Below are positions 36,739 to 37,100 of a stretch of 37,100 nucleotides of DNA, in pieces (position 1 is the first letter of the stretch; each line of letters opens with the position of its first letter). The position numbers were made by a program, and so were the translations under genes. The stretch lies in NCBI GenBank assembly GCA_016193395.1, contig JACPSH010000035.1, forward strand, positions 1-37,100, written 5' to 3'. Source of the DNA: Gammaproteobacteria bacterium (lineage in GTDB: Bacteria > Pseudomonadota > Gammaproteobacteria > Eutrophobiales > Eutrophobiaceae). The notes beneath the pieces were generated by a model. It searched no databases, had not been told where the DNA came from, and saw nothing but the letters and a program-made list of their open reading frames with translations.

Positions 36739-36925
36739 ATCGCGGTCAGCCCGTTTACCGCATATTGACGCTTCCCGAACAACGCGCCGCCCTCAACCCG
36801 CCGCGGCTTTCTGCTTCGGCGGCCTGCCGCGCGATCGGTGCCTGTGTGTCGCGGCCGGACGCGCAATGAGCAGGACCCTGTGGGGCCGGCTTCAGCCGGC
36901 CGCCGAGCCCCGATTTAAACTAGCT
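36739..36925. other. Gap between the M20 peptidase and sirtuin genes
   Basis: 187 bp. It contains a REP-type hairpin (TGTGGGG then CCGGCTTCAGCCGG, about 36880-36902). A short minus-strand frame ends at 36793-36795 with RGRPPKQKAAAG, an AT-hook-like tail without a recognisable gene body. TAAACT at 36914-36919 could be the sirtuin -10. Confidence 0.5.
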
Positions 36926-37100
36926 CCATGAAACAGGTCCGCACTTGGATTTCGAATGCGAAACGCGTCGTCGTGCTCACGGGCGCCGGCATCTCGACCG
37001 ATTCCGGGATCCCGGACTTCCGCGGCCCACGGGGCGTGTGGACGCAGAACCCGAAGGCGGAGAAGCTCTCCGACATCCGCTACTACCTGGCTGACCCCGA
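36926..37100 (+). CDS. Sir2-family NAD-dependent protein deacylase (5' part only)
   Basis: ATG at 36926-36928; the gene runs off the right edge after 58 codons. [20 protein letters not shown] (about 13-32) is the invariant NAD-binding GAGxS..GIPDFR motif of sirtuins, followed by GVW and the start of the helical insert. A TAAACT hexamer 6 bp upstream suggests a leaderless transcript. The subclass cannot be decided from the fragment. Confidence 0.93.

Overview
The window reads as a chromosomal segment of a GC-rich gammaproteobacterium. Almost every gene has a clear housekeeping match, and several blocks keep the order known from Pseudomonas and relatives: nrdR-ribD-ribE-ribBA-ribH-nusB-thiL, mfd next to csiV, and mtnA/gyrA/serC/pheA/tyrA/aroA/cmk/rpsA/ihfB/lapA/lapB/pyrF. 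The species cannot be named from sequence alone. No rRNA, tRNA, CRISPR array, phage or complete insertion sequence was seen.

Layout. 1-6771 (minus strand) is a tightly packed glyA-nrdR-riboflavin-nusB-thiL run; thiL leaves the window on the left. 6811-9014 (minus) is a slipin/NfeD membrane pair. 9344-10950 (plus) couples a DUF815 ATPase to a methylthioinosine-type phosphorylase. 11309-14172 (plus) is a GntR/YtrA-type regulator, an ABC exporter ATPase, its permease and a DUF4386-like membrane protein, behind a promoter that contains a perfect 10+10 bp palindrome. 14290-15816 is an accessory patch: two 5' fragments of a nitrilase gene as ~54 bp direct repeats, a three-gene toxin-antitoxin-type cassette between them, an inverted-repeat element and a deleted nuoN remnant. 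15851-32774 (minus) holds csiV, mfd, pyrF, lapB, lapA, ihfB, rpsA, cmk, aroA, tyrA, pheA, serC and gyrA. mtnA (minus) and a frameshifted mtaD-like deaminase gene (plus) diverge from a 21 bp gap. An exported M20 peptidase and the start of a sirtuin close the window.

How the genes fit together. The left block makes riboflavin (RibD, RibE, RibB, RibH; the GTP cyclohydrolase II half of RibBA looks dead) and thiamine diphosphate. The middle and right blocks cover the shikimate/aromatic branch (AroA, TyrA, PheA), serine and one-carbon metabolism (SerC, GlyA), pyrimidines (PyrF, Cmk), and LPS control (LapA/LapB). The phosphorylase at 10210, MtnA and the deaminase are three consecutive steps of the Pseudomonas-type methylthioadenosine salvage route (MTA to MTI to MTR-1-P to MTRu-1-P). 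The deaminase gene carries an internal frameshifting deletion, so the first step is either lost or done elsewhere.

The most unusual material is the accessory patch at 14.3-15.8 kb, the broken mtaD, and a family of ~140-150 bp palindromic elements with terminal inverted repeats lying just downstream of two stop codons. Several genes also have -10-like hexamers only 6-12 bp before the start codon, which suggests leaderless mRNAs.
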